Shown piece after piece: positions 36,045 to 44,486 of a DNA stretch of 64,000 nucleotides. The notes beneath the pieces are model-generated. The model saw only the letters and a list, made by a program, of their open reading frames with translations, ran no database searches and was not told the origin of the DNA. Made by a program: the position numbers and the translations under genes. The stretch is taken from contig DAKJ01000015.1 in assembly GCA_002496565.1 (NCBI GenBank), forward strand, positions 110,953 to 174,952, given 5' to 3'. The stretch comes from Methanosarcina sp. UBA289. GTDB lineage: Archaea > Halobacteriota > Methanosarcinia > Methanosarcinales > Methanosarcinaceae. Within the stretch, counting starts at the first letter, position 1; every line of letters begins with the position of its first letter.

Positions 36045-36713
36045 GTGAAAGTTCTTGGAATTAACGCAAGTCCGAGAGGAAATGAAAGTAATACCCTTCA
36101 ACTGGTAAAGTCCGTGATCAAAGGCGCTGAGTCCGAAGGCGCGGATGTCGAGTTGATAGATCTCTATAAACTGCAAATAGAGTACTGCACAGGGTGCGGA
36201 GCCTGTTATGCTACAGGGGAGTGTCCCCAGATCGATGACTTTGAGGAACTTTTTGACAGAATCGTGAATTCCGATGGAATCGTTTTTGGTGCTCCTAATT
36301 ATATTAACTCGGTTCCTGCGCCTATGAAAGCCTTCTTTGACCGGCTTTCAGATGTCGTTCACTGTCAGATGCTAGCCGGAAAGTTCGGATGCTCCGTATC
36401 CACGGCAGGAGGAAACAAAGCAGATGTTGTAGTAGACTACATGAACAGTGTGCTCACAAATATGGGCGTTACTGTTGTCGGAGGTCTTGGCGTCGTGATG
36501 GGGGGAGACCCGGCAGCACCTCAGCAGGCTGCGGGAACTGCCGAAGAACTTGGTAAGAATCTGGTAAAGTCGATTCGTGGCGAAATCACATATCCGGATC
36601 AGGAGGAACTCCACCGCCAGAACACAGAATATTTCTGTCAGCTTGTAAAATCTAATAAAGAAAAGTTTGCCCATGATTACGACTGGTATGTCCGGATGGG
36701 CTTGATAAAGTAA
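36045..36713 (+). CDS. Iron-sulfur flavoprotein (Isf-like, NAD(P)H:FMN reductase fold)
   Basis: A 222-residue flavodoxin-like protein. LGINASPRGNESNTL near the N-terminus binds the FMN phosphate. The compact cysteine motif CTGCGACYATGEC (C-x2-C-x2-C-x5-C, about 46-58) matches the 4Fe-4S site of archaeal iron-sulfur flavoproteins, which move electrons from ferredoxin to acceptors such as oxygen or peroxide. GAPNYINSVPAPMKAFFDR (about 86) is the usual flavin loop. The GTG start follows AAGGTGAT with normal spacing; another GTG three codons earlier overlaps that site. Downstream lie glutaredoxin and FTR-like genes, supporting a thiol/oxidative stress role. Confidence 0.88.
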   Translation: MKVLGINASPRGNESNTLQLVKSVIKGAESEGADVELIDLYKLQIEYCTGCGACYATGECPQIDDFEELFDRIVNSDGIVFGAPNYINSVPAPMKAFFDRLSDVVHCQMLAGKFGCSVSTAGGNKADVVVDYMNSVLTNMGVTVVGGLGVVMGGDPAAPQQAAGTAEELGKNLVKSIRGEITYPDQEELHRQNTEYFCQLVKSNKEKFAHDYDWYVRMGLIK

Positions 36714-36893
36714 AATATAAGGCAGGAAATCTTCCTGCATCTCATTTTGTCTATATTTTCTTATAAGTAATTTACGGAACGTACAGTCTGCACTAGCTTC
36801 AATTTGCCGGCGAGATCAGGAAAAAATGTGATTTTGAGGTAAAGTACTCATAGGCGTACTGCCATAACTTTATTGTGATCGGGGGTTAACCGA

Positions 36894-37199
36894 ATGGATG
36901 TATCTACTCTGGATAAGGAGAAAGGAGCTCACATCTCTGGAATTGACAGGGGTAAAGTTGTAATGTATGGCCTTAGCACCTGTGTATGGTGCAAAAAGAC
37001 AAAGAAACTACTTACCGATCTTGGCGTAGATTTCGACTTTATATACGTGGATAAGCTTGAAGAAGATGAAGAGGGCCAGGTTGTTGAGGAAATCAGACGC
37101 TTCAATCCTTCAACTTCTTTCCCGACAACTGTTATAAACGGAGAGAAGGCAATTGTGGGTTTTAAGGAAAAAGAAATCCGCGAAGCTCTGGGGTTTTAA
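36894..37199 (+). CDS. Glutaredoxin-like protein (methanoredoxin type)
   Basis: A 101-residue thioredoxin-fold protein. KVVMYGLSTCVWCKKTKKLL carries a CVWC active site (about 31-34), and SFPTTVINGEKAIVGF the cis-Pro loop (about 77-92), as in NrdH/glutaredoxin proteins. A protein of this type from Methanosarcina has been described as methanoredoxin, using coenzyme M rather than glutathione; assignment here is by resemblance and by its neighbour, an FTR-like reductase, 74 bases downstream. Likely function: reduction of protein disulfides or of ribonucleotide reductase. The 20-residue N-terminal extension before KVVMYG is short and charged. Confidence 0.88.
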   Translation: MDVSTLDKEKGAHISGIDRGKVVMYGLSTCVWCKKTKKLLTDLGVDFDFIYVDKLEEDEEGQVVEEIRRFNPSTSFPTTVINGEKAIVGFKEKEIREALGF

Positions 37200-37233
37200 A
37201 CATAAATTTAGACTAAATGAAATAGTCTTTGAT

Positions 37234-37255
37234 AAAACTTTTTTGGAAAAGTTTT
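37234..37255. repeat. Hairpin of the dispersed AAACTTTT/AAAAGTTT family
   Basis: AAAACTTTT (37234-37242) pairs with AAAAGTTTT (37247-37255) across a 4-nt loop between the glutaredoxin and FTR genes. It could attenuate or process the transcript. Related hairpins lie at 6001, 34318, 50961 and 50987. Confidence 0.5.
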
Positions 37256-37273
37256 GTTTAAGGGGGAGTTGGG

Positions 37274-37822
37274 TTGAAAGAAGATGAAGCCGCCGAAGAA
37301 GACATAAGTGACGAATTGGTGGACAAAGTCTACAGGCGTTTGAATGACCAGGTTGAGAAATCAGGGTATCACCTCAACCCTGACGTTGAGTTCACAAAGG
37401 AACTTGTACGAGGGCTGCTCGCCAATGAACGGCGGTACGGCTACTGGTCCTGTCCTTGCAGGCTTTCGGCCAATAATCTTGAAGAGGACCTGGACATTGT
37501 ATGTCCCTGCTACTATAGAGATCCCGACCTTAACGATTACGGAGCTTGTTACTGTGCACTTTATGTTTCGGACGAGGTTATCCGGGGAGAAAGAATAGTC
37601 GAATCGATTCCTGAAAGGCGCCCTCCAAAAGCCCAGAGGGACGCCGAAAGAGAAGAAGAAAAGAAAAGAACCGAGATGATGGAGAGTATGGAGTTTACAG
37701 GGAAACTTTCAAAACCGGTATGGAGATGTAAAGTTTGTGGATATCTCTGTGCTATGGACGAACCACCTGGAGTTTGTCCTATATGTAAAGCGAGAAAGGA
37801 AAGATTTGAGCGGTTTATGTAA
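37274..37822 (+). CDS. Ferredoxin:disulfide reductase (FTR catalytic subunit fused to rubredoxin)
   Basis: A 182-residue two-domain protein. The N-terminal FTR catalytic domain (about 1-115) has the cysteine pattern SCPCRL, VCPCYYRD and ACYCAL, that is CPC-CPC-CYC; plant and cyanobacterial FTR has CHC in the third position, so His is replaced by Tyr. These residues hold a 4Fe-4S cluster next to the redox disulfide. The C-terminal rubredoxin-like domain has WRCKVCGYLC and VCPICKA (about 150-175). Such fusions in Methanosarcina pass electrons from ferredoxin to thioredoxin-fold proteins, and the glutaredoxin gene directly upstream is the likely partner. It starts at TTG after AGGGGGAG. Confidence 0.92.
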   Translation: MKEDEAAEEDISDELVDKVYRRLNDQVEKSGYHLNPDVEFTKELVRGLLANERRYGYWSCPCRLSANNLEEDLDIVCPCYYRDPDLNDYGACYCALYVSDEVIRGERIVESIPERRPPKAQRDAEREEEKKRTEMMESMEFTGKLSKPVWRCKVCGYLCAMDEPPGVCPICKARKERFERFM

Positions 37823-37926
37823 TTTTCAGTAAATGAAATTTCAGTAAATTTTCCTTTACTATTCCAATTTTATATTTCTTTTCATTTTTGCTTTTTAATT
37901 TTTATCCTTTTCTTTAGCATATACTT

Positions 37927-38122
37927 TCATTCTACTGTTATTTCATACGGTTGTTCAGTGTTTATCATGAAGTAATAGTTTCCAGACCATTTATTATAGG
38001 AACTCTCATCAATAACATTTTGCAACTACATTTTTGAGTGATCCATCTGAATTGTAGACATAAATTTGAAAATTCATAGCGCTCCATATTGACCAAGTTG
38101 AGTATTCCAAGATATCTTCCAT
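37927..38122 (-). pseudogene. Decayed C-terminal gene fragment
   Basis: From ATG 38122 the frame reads MEDILEYSTWSIWSAMNFQ and then YNSDGSLKNVVAKCY before a stop; one base shift away it continues DESSYNKWSGNYYFMINTEQ to a TGA at 37927. The aromatic, Asn/Ser-rich pattern resembles the beta-rich end of an exported protein. The family is not recognised. The frameshift near 38005-38020 marks it as a remnant. Confidence 0.45.
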
Positions 38123-38136
38123 TCTTTGGACGGAAA

Positions 38137-38670
38137 TTATTCTTCATATATCTTTTTTAATTGAAGCCTGATATTTGAGATTTTGTTACTACATGATATT
38201 ATATTTGCTTCCATGTCTTGCTGTTTAATCGTACATATCATTTGTTTGCCTGAATCACGGTTCATATTGTTATTTTGTATATAATGACGATTCATTTCTG
38301 CTTTAAATAGATCAGTATAAAACTGGTATATGTTAGATGACAAATTATAATCAAACTTACTGATATCGTGTTTAAATGTGAAATAAATGTCAGTTGGTAG
38401 ATATAAGGGATCTATTGGAACGTATAACTGCTCCTCTGAAATGAATGAATTTGGCTGTCTCTTGGACCGTTGCTTAACGTATAATTCAGCATATTTTACA
38501 AGTTCTGAATTACTGAAGCTTTCAAAATTTATGTCCATTGCTTTTGCGATATTCTTTAATTCATTTAATTGTTGCTCTTTATTTAATTGATCTGTGGAAC
38601 GATAAGTAAGATAGCTTCCTAATATTGAACCAAAAATCGCTCCAAAAAATCCTAATGTAGCATCGTTCAT
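38137..38670 (-). CDS. Hypothetical protein with N-terminal membrane anchor
   Basis: A 177-residue protein. Residues 5-25 (LGFFGAIFGSILGSYLTY) form one glycine-rich membrane segment, followed by a charged helix (TDQLNKEQQLNELKNIAKAMD) and a soluble domain with an aromatic YVPIDPLYLPTDIYF stretch. The layout (short anchor, coiled-coil-like helix, cytosolic domain) is seen in many phage- and defence-associated proteins of unknown function; I do not recognise a named family. Next to gene debris on both sides, so it may be part of an accessory island. Confidence 0.55.
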   Translation of the reverse strand: MNDATLGFFGAIFGSILGSYLTYRSTDQLNKEQQLNELKNIAKAMDINFESFSNSELVKYAELYVKQRSKRQPNSFISEEQLYVPIDPLYLPTDIYFTFKHDISKFDYNLSSNIYQFYTDLFKAEMNRHYIQNNNMNRDSGKQMICTIKQQDMEANIISCSNKISNIRLQLKKIYEE

Positions 38671-38945
38671 GAATGTGATAAATCATGTCTAAAGACTTAA
38701 CTCTCGTTTTTTGTTCCATGAAGCAGGCAGGCTTCAAGGATATGCTTGGAGCAAATTATGCCAGCGCGAGAATATGCAGAAGTATCCATGAAAATAGGCT
38801 GCGACTCTGCCGGAAACAGGAGACAATCGATAACAGACAGACTCTAATTACAGATTTTCTCCATAACTATCGGCACTGAAACGACGCATAATTCGCCAAC
38901 GGAGCGAATAAGTAGTTTGATGCTAGTATTTGATATGGTGATGGT
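38671..38945. other. Intergenic region with coding-like debris
   Basis: Between divergent genes. One frame here (about 38760-38832) reads PAREYAEVSMKIGCDSAGNRR, which looks like a protein fragment, but the surrounding frames are broken and the family is not clear. A short hairpin (ATTCGC / GCGAAT) lies at 38889-38907, about 40 bases before the isochorismatase-like gene. Confidence 0.35.
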
Positions 38946-39518
38946 ATGCAGGAACTGACTATTGATAAAGCCAAAACAGCTCTTGTGGTCATAGACTTGC
39001 AAAAGGGGATAGTCGCACAGCCAACAAAGCCTTATCTTGCACAAGACGTTATAAAAAATGCCTCAAAGCTTGTAAACATATTTCGGAAACACGATATGCC
39101 CATATTTCTTGTGCATGTTATAATTACAAAAGAAACGATGCTCAATGTCTTAAGTGATGAGTCATTATTGAGTTCCTCAGCCCCGTCTCCTGACTGGTCT
39201 GAATTTGTGCCTGAAATGTCTCCTACTTCAAAGGATATTGTTATAGCCAAAAGGCAGTGGGGAGCCTTTTATGGGACAGATCTGGAACTCCAACTGCGGC
39301 GGCGTGGAATGAACACAATCGTACTCTGCGGAATTGCGACCGACTTTGGTGTTGAGAGTACAGCACGTTTTGCCTATGAGTATGGATTTCAACAGATCTT
39401 TGCCGAAGATGCCATTACTTCCAGCTCCGAGGAACAACACAAAGCAGCTGTAAACTTCATATTCAAAAGAATCGGCAGGGTACGAAAAACGGATGAAATC
39501 CTCAAAGCTCTCCAATAA
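38946..39518 (+). CDS. Isochorismatase-family hydrolase without the usual cysteine
   Basis: A 190-residue alpha/beta hydrolase of the isochorismatase-like superfamily. ALVVIDLQKGIV (about 13-24) holds the catalytic Asp, and VIAKRQWGAFYGTDLE (about 97-112) the Lys. In the third motif, LCGIATDFGVESTARFAYE (about 124-142), Gly replaces the Cys used by amidase and nicotinamidase members, as also seen in isochorismatase-type and YecD-type proteins. So thioester chemistry is unlikely; the substrate is unknown. The start ATG follows GATGGT. It stands alone on the plus strand. Confidence 0.85.
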   Translation: MQELTIDKAKTALVVIDLQKGIVAQPTKPYLAQDVIKNASKLVNIFRKHDMPIFLVHVIITKETMLNVLSDESLLSSSAPSPDWSEFVPEMSPTSKDIVIAKRQWGAFYGTDLELQLRRRGMNTIVLCGIATDFGVESTARFAYEYGFQQIFAEDAITSSSEEQHKAAVNFIFKRIGRVRKTDEILKALQ

Positions 39519-40061
39519 GGTTAAAAAATATTTAATCTTGTTATCACAATATGGAACTAGCAAAGCAAATGCTACTTAAGAGATGGTTAGAAACTATGTA
39601 CATCTCCTATGTAAGGTTGTACTACATCTTCTTGGAACATTAAGAGGAAACAACAACAAGGCCCCTTTCAAAATTTGGTTGCAGCCATTATGGTGAGGTT
39701 GCGAGATTTTCATAAACAGTCAACATATCTAAATCCTGCTGCCTTCATTTGTGAGTAAGCACTAAAGAATTATAGAGCTCATTATTTCCTGATTCACTGC
39801 TTCTTTTTGGATATTTTGCCTTTGATTCATCATCCATAGATTTACATTCTTATTCTGAAATTTTTGCAACGGAACCAAAGTTTCTTTTTGATTTATATAA
39901 TATATTTATATAATAATATCTGTATCTTTTAGTAAGGATAACTATAGTTGGGAAATATGTGGTTGGTATATAAATGAATGCAGAAAAACTGAAAACTCAA
40001 TTTTTGAATGTGAACGTTATATTATCTGAGAAACAGTAACTAGTCGTGGGTGTATGAGTAG
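39519..40061. other. Intergenic region, nothing recognised
   Basis: About 540 bases without a supported gene. The stretch near 39890-39925 contains TATATAATATATTTATATAATAAT-like TATA-rich DNA that could be a promoter for the small membrane peptide downstream. No repeats or hairpins of note. Confidence 0.4.
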
Positions 40062-40163
40062 ATGGAAATAACAAACGACATAAAAAAGATAATTGTTATC
40101 TTAATAGTTATCTTGGTAATAGTCATGATGGCTGCAATGTTGGGACCGGTGTGGATGAGGTAA
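40062..40163 (+). CDS. Possible small membrane peptide (33 aa)
   Basis: MEITNDIKKIIVILIVILVI and then VMMAAMLGPVWMR: a charged start followed by an uninterrupted hydrophobic helix of about 20 residues and an Arg end. This is the shape of a single-pass small membrane protein. The ribosome site is weak (TGAGTAG) and no homologue is recalled, so it may also be chance in AT-rich DNA, although the sharp charge/hydrophobic pattern argues for coding. Confidence 0.35.
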   Translation: MEITNDIKKIIVILIVILVIVMMAAMLGPVWMR

Positions 40164-40356
40164 TTGTGGCTGTCTTTCGTATTCTCTAATCAATAGCAAT
40201 AAGATATGCGTTTAAATCTAAAGTCCAATGGTAACCTTTCACCACGTTAATAGCAAATCAAGACTGAAATAAATTACTCAATCCATTTGAGTCGCTTTTT
40301 ACTTAACTCCCAACTGACTGATAGAATTCCACACTTGCAAAGCCCTTTCTTATTCC

Positions 40357-40474
40357 ATAGGACTTACACACTCGATATAAAATCAAACACAAGAACCATC
40401 ATTGGTTAAAATAACACTTTGGACATTTGATGGCTTAACGCTGATGTTTTTCGGTTCAAGTGTGTAAGTCTTAT
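40357..40474. mobile_element. MITE-like element with terminal inverted repeats
   Basis: A 118-bp segment is bounded by 19-bp inverted repeats with two mismatches (left ATAGGACTTACACACTCGA, right arm the complement of ATAAGACTTACACACTTGA). Inside is a smaller palindrome (AACCATCATTGGTT). There is no coding capacity. This is the layout of a miniature element derived from an insertion sequence. A target duplication is not obvious. Confidence 0.6.
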
Positions 40475-40617
40475 CCCAATAACTTCATTTTGGATTCCGT
40501 ACCAGCTGACTGCTCTAAATATTCAATCTCCCTTTATCCTAGTTTTTCATGTTGATAATACGCTTACTAGAATAAGGTAGATGCAAAGCAATTTTACTCA
40601 TCATGATTTCCTGGTTA

Positions 40618-41673
40618 TCAACTTATATTAATTACAGAAACAGTATTGCTATCTGAATTCGTTACATATACCTTTGTTCCGTTTGGATTTACTGCAACTC
40701 CATAAGGATGGAGACCTACACCCACTGCAGTTGTAACATTGTTTGTTGCTGTGTCAATTACAGAAACAGTGTTGCTGCCGTAGTTTGCTACATATAAGTT
40801 TGTTCCCGAAGGGTTGACTGCAACTCCAATGGGATAGTATCCTACTTTCACTGTGGCTGCGATATTATTACTAGCTGTATCAATTACCGAGACATTATCG
40901 CTGCCGTAGTTCGTTACATATGCCTTTTTTCCATCAGGGCTTATTGCAACTCCATAAGGATTGTTTAATCCTGTTATTGCAGTTGTAACCGTGCTGTTTG
41001 CTGTGTCATATACTGAGATACTGTTGCTCCAATAGTTTGCCACATATAACTTTTTCCCATCAGGGCTTGCTGCCACTCCATATGGACTATTTCCTACAGG
41101 TATTCTGACTATAACAGTGTTATTTGCTGTGTCAATTACAGAAATATTGTTGCTTCCCCAATTAGTCACATATGCCTGTTTTCCATCAGGGCTTACTGCA
41201 ATTGTATAAGGACTAGTTTCTACATTTACCGTAGCTGTAACATTATTTGTTGCTGTGTCAATCACGGATACGTTGTTGCTGCCCCCATTTGTCACGTATA
41301 CCCTGGTTCCATTTGGATTAACTGCAATTCCTTCAGGACCAATTCCTGTATTTATATTGGCTGTAACATTGTTTGTGGCAGTATCAATCACAGAAACAGT
41401 GTTGTCATTGGAATTTGTCACATATACGTTTGTTCCGTTTGGGTTTACTGCAACTCCGTAAGGATGATTTCCTACAGGAACAGTAGCTATAACCATATTA
41501 TTAAAATTTCTCAAATTAGAGACATTGGTTTCATTTATACCCATATGTGCAGGTGGTACAGTAGGTGAAACATCTTGCTCATCAGATGCCAATGTCACAG
41601 ATGAAATTAGACTTAAAATCAGAACAGTGCCTACTAAAGTTAAAACCGTAGAGAGTAACATCTTTTTATTCAT
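40618..41673 (-). CDS. YVTN beta-propeller surface protein
   Basis: A 351-residue exported protein: signal peptide (about 5-29, cleaved near ASDEQ) followed by seven YVTN repeats of about 42 residues (VNPNGTNVYVTNSNDNTVSVIDTATNN and variants), giving a seven-bladed propeller that ends cleanly after the last repeat. It has no PGF-CTERM tail, unlike the relative at 21295-22754. Such proteins are common in Methanosarcina surface layers and may bind ligands or cells. The repeats are very similar in DNA, so the gene could expand or shrink by recombination. Start ATG 41673 follows AAGGGGGAAAA. Confidence 0.88.
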   Translation of the reverse strand: MNKKMLLSTVLTLVGTVLILSLISSVTLASDEQDVSPTVPPAHMGINETNVSNLRNFNNMVIATVPVGNHPYGVAVNPNGTNVYVTNSNDNTVSVIDTATNNVTANINTGIGPEGIAVNPNGTRVYVTNGGSNNVSVIDTATNNVTATVNVETSPYTIAVSPDGKQAYVTNWGSNNISVIDTANNTVIVRIPVGNSPYGVAASPDGKKLYVANYWSNSISVYDTANSTVTTAITGLNNPYGVAISPDGKKAYVTNYGSDNVSVIDTASNNIAATVKVGYYPIGVAVNPSGTNLYVANYGSNTVSVIDTATNNVTTAVGVGLHPYGVAVNPNGTKVYVTNSDSNTVSVINIS

Positions 41674-42019
41674 TTATTTTCCCCCTTATCCTTTATTTAC
41701 ACTTTAAATGTAGCGTAATCTACTAGTTACTGAAAATTTTATGGACAAATGACCTAATTTCTCTATATATAGAAAATATCGTTTTTATTTATCATTTCCC
41801 CTATTGATTATGATATAATCTTAGATTTTATAAGCTGAAAGGAATAATTATTTCTTATCATTCAGCGTATTAAAATATGCGATTAAATAACTGTTTTTTA
41901 ATGCATAGGTTTTATTACAAAATCTATACATTACTCAACAGTTCCCTGTTATTTGCCGTTGAAGTTGGCTTAAAATAAGCTAAAATGTAATAGATCTTAT
42001 GATAATCGCCATATCAAGT
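41674..42019. other. Promoter region of the YVTN gene and flanking DNA
   Basis: About 345 AT-rich bases between the minus-strand YVTN gene and the acetolactate-synthase remnant. TATATATAG-like sequence near 41765 may belong to the YVTN promoter. No gene seen. Confidence 0.35.
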
Positions 42020-42309
42020 AGTTTTATGGAAATAAGAGGGAGCCCCTATAGCTGTGCTTGGGCAATGCCTGTAATAAGATTGGTGACTGGAGCCAAGCGT
42101 CGAAAAGCAAACCCCTTGCTTCCCTGTCAGCTTCCCACACGTTGCGGCCATGAACGCCGCAGCCTGTTCATATCTTGTTACAATCAGTTTAATTCTGGAA
42201 GTCCTCAGTGGATTCGAGCAGGTCAAGGTTTTCTTCGCCTGGAAGTCCGAAAATATATTCAAAGCCTTCTTCTTCAAGCTGGGCAACAAAAAGGATCCGA
42301 AGCTTTCAT
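42020..42309 (-). pseudogene. Acetolactate-synthase-type TPP enzyme, N-terminal remnant
   Basis: Pieces in different frames read MKASDPF, AQLEEEGFEYIFGLPGEENL and then RYEQAAAFMAATCGKLTGKQ followed by GVCFSTLG. Together these are the N-terminal end of an acetolactate synthase-like thiamine pyrophosphate enzyme, including the Glu (YEQAA) that activates the cofactor. At least two frameshifts occur and the rest of the roughly 550-residue protein is absent, so this is a relic. Confidence 0.8.
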
Positions 42310-42412
42310 GAAAGCAGACTCTCAAGTGTAAATAAATTTCTGAGATTCTTCTTAATGAATTTTGGGTTCTTTTTCAATATAAAGCTTCAATCAGCCTCAG
42401 CTCTTGTAAGCC

Positions 42413-43774
42413 TCACTTATTGACCACAACCGTCTTTATGTTCACAAACTCTTTAAGCCCGTAATGTGAAAGTTCTCGTCCTATTCCGGATTTTTTTATT
42501 CCGCCAAAAGGTAGTCTCGGATCCGATTTAACCATTCCATTAATGGCTACAATTCCTGATTTTATCTTTTTTGCCAGCCTCTGAGCCCTTTCCAGATCTC
42601 CAGACCATATCTCGGCTCCTAACCCGAATTCTGTGGAGTTTGCGACTTTAATGGCTTCATCCTCATCTTTTACTGTAATCACCGGGGCAATAGGCCCGAA
42701 GACCTCTACATTGCAAACCCTCATGTCTGTGCTGGCTGCAGGGATGATGGTCGGCCTGAAAAAAAAGCCCTTATTGTGCTCTTCTCCATAAACTTGAGGT
42801 TCTGCACCTTTCTTTTTTGCGTCTTTCAAGACTTTTTCAAGACTTTCTATAAACTCTTTCTTTGCAAGAGGTCCGATATCGGTTTCCTCATTCATAGGGT
42901 CACCGATTTTCAGTTCCTGCATTTCAATTTCAAATGCCTCGATAAAGTCCACAACAACATCCTCTAGGACAATAAATCGCTTAGCAGCACAACTCTGTCC
43001 GGTATTGAGAAAACGAGCCTTTACGGCAGTCTGCGCAGCCCTCTCTATATCAGCATCCTCAAGCACTATAAAAGGATCCGAACCCCCAAGTTCAAGTACG
43101 AAAGGCTTGATCAATCCCCCTGCAAGCTCCCCTATTTCCGAGCCAGCGACTATACTGCCGGTAAGCGAAACCCCATCTATCATTTCTTCTTCAATAGTTT
43201 CCATGGCAGTTTTTGAGTCAATTAACAGGGTATTAAATACGTTTTCTGGAAATCCAGCCTCAATAAATACTTTTTCGATCTCCAACGCTGATCTTGGAAC
43301 ATTTGAAGCGTGTTTAAGTACACAGACATTTCCTGCACATATTGTCGGCACTGCAAACCTGAAGACCTGCCAGAAGGGGAAATTCCAGGGCATAATCCCA
43401 AGAATTACTCCAAGAGGCTCAAAAGTTATGTAACTTTTCTCTGCCTCTGTATCCACAATCTCGTCTTTCAGGAATTCGGCTGCGTTTTCCGCGTAATAAT
43501 CACAGATCCAGGCGCATTTTTCAATCTCGCCTCTTGACTGCCTGATAGGTTTTCCAATTTCCTTCGTAATAATTTCGGCATAAATCTCAGAATTCTGACG
43601 AAGGACTTTACCAGCCCTTGAAAAGTATTTTGTTCTTTCCTCAATAGACAATGAACTCCACCCGGAAAAAGCGGCTCTAGAGTTTTCAATTCTAGACTCA
43701 CATTCCTCGAAAGAAAACGAGTCATATGTCCAGTTTACCTCCTCAGTATAAGGATTAATGGATTTTATTTTCAC
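42413..43774 (-). CDS. NAD(P)-dependent aldehyde dehydrogenase (succinate-semialdehyde-dehydrogenase-like)
   Basis: A 453-residue ALDH-family enzyme. GVILGIMPWNFPFWQVFRF holds the catalytic Asn region (about 125-138), FVLELGGSDPFIVLEDADI the general-base Glu (about 226), and FLNTGQSCAAKRFIV the nucleophile Cys (about 260). The length and the short N-terminus match the GabD/YneI-like succinate semialdehyde branch more than larger ALDH forms. The role in a methanogen is unknown, perhaps aldehyde detoxification. It begins at GTG after GGGGGAAG; an ATG ten codons upstream lacks a ribosome site. Confidence 0.92.
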   Translation of the reverse strand: MKIKSINPYTEEVNWTYDSFSFEECESRIENSRAAFSGWSSLSIEERTKYFSRAGKVLRQNSEIYAEIITKEIGKPIRQSRGEIEKCAWICDYYAENAAEFLKDEIVDTEAEKSYITFEPLGVILGIMPWNFPFWQVFRFAVPTICAGNVCVLKHASNVPRSALEIEKVFIEAGFPENVFNTLLIDSKTAMETIEEEMIDGVSLTGSIVAGSEIGELAGGLIKPFVLELGGSDPFIVLEDADIERAAQTAVKARFLNTGQSCAAKRFIVLEDVVVDFIEAFEIEMQELKIGDPMNEETDIGPLAKKEFIESLEKVLKDAKKKGAEPQVYGEEHNKGFFFRPTIIPAASTDMRVCNVEVFGPIAPVITVKDEDEAIKVANSTEFGLGAEIWSGDLERAQRLAKKIKSGIVAINGMVKSDPRLPFGGIKKSGIGRELSHYGLKEFVNIKTVVVNK

Positions 43775-44000
43775 GACTTCCCCCCAAAAAGTCATAAAAG
43801 TCATTTAATAATATTGGAATTCCCTGTATTATAATTTAAGGAAACTAGGCAGAAGACAAAGACTCTCAATTTCAAATTAATTAAAAGATCCAGTATAAAA
43901 CGAAAATCATAAAATTATATATTATGTTTCGTGGGTTTAAGAGAATACTTTCTGAACTATCAATGGAAATGAGATAAAACGATGCAGAATTTTTGATTTA
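43775..44000. other. Divergent spacer between aldehyde dehydrogenase and lipoprotein genes
   Basis: AT-rich bases with no gene; contains TATATATTATG-like sequence near 43917 that might be a promoter element for either side. No repeats seen apart from the start of the conserved leader at 44001. Confidence 0.35.
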
Positions 44001-44100
44001 AGGAGAATTATGTTCAGAATCTAGCAGCAATTATTATAAAATCTCAATATCAATTATAAAGCATCTATTATAAAACACATTATTTGAGTGGAGGAAAAAT
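44001..44100 (+). promoter_or_regulatory. Conserved lipoprotein leader/promoter, copy A
   Basis: The 100 bases before the first lipoprotein gene match copy B (44990-45089) at nearly every position: both contain GAATTATGTTCAGAATCTAG, three ATTATAAA boxes and TTTGAGTGGAGG before the ATG. The identity continues into the coding region. It probably contains promoter and ribosome site of the gene; TATA-like boxes are plentiful. Confidence 0.7.
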
Positions 44101-44436
44101 ATGAGAAAAGCACTTATTATATTGATAGTTTTGTTCGGCGTATTCCTTGCAATAGGGTGTGCTGGTCAGAAAGGTGGGGCTCCAAATAAAACAGGAACTC
44201 CTGTAGAGGCTGTAACTGAGGTTAAGGTAGTAACTGGCGTTGAAGCTGTAACTCCGGTTCAGGAAGTCGTAGCTGTAACTGAAGTTATAAAAGAAACTCC
44301 TGTTACAGAAGTAACTCCAGCTATGGGAGTAAATAGGACTACTATACAAGGAAATAATACTACTGTAAATAGAACCACCATAAAAGGTAATAATACTACT
44401 GCAACTAGGACCACTGTAACCAAAGTAACTCCTTGA
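44101..44436 (+). CDS. Small Val/Thr-rich lipoprotein A
   Basis: A 111-residue lipoprotein. Signal MRKALIILIVLFGVFLAIGC ends in the lipobox AIGC. The mature part is low complexity with EVTPV/EAVTEV-like five-to-six-residue repeats followed by N-rich RTTIQGNNTTVN repeats that carry many possible N-glycosylation sites. It is a paralogue of the protein at 45090 and shares the signal with the cupredoxin at 46601, so the three form a family in which a common export module is joined to different outer parts. No enzymatic motif. Confidence 0.7.
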   Translation: MRKALIILIVLFGVFLAIGCAGQKGGAPNKTGTPVEAVTEVKVVTGVEAVTPVQEVVAVTEVIKETPVTEVTPAMGVNRTTIQGNNTTVNRTTIKGNNTTATRTTVTKVTP

Positions 44437-44486
44437 GACAATTACTATATTATTTAATGGTAAATCGGTACTAAATTGTCTCAAGG
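44431..44486 (+). terminator. Hairpin overlapping the stop codon of lipoprotein A
   Basis: A 13-bp perfect stem (CCTTGAGACAATT at 44431-44443 with its complement at 44474-44486) closes a 30-nt loop and includes the TGA stop codon. It could stabilise the mRNA end or terminate transcription; a U tract is not obvious. Confidence 0.5.

Noticed and set aside
38685..38879. 64-codon plus-strand frame before the isochorismatase-like gene
   Set aside because: The most protein-like segment lies in another frame, and no start or family supports this one; treated as debris.
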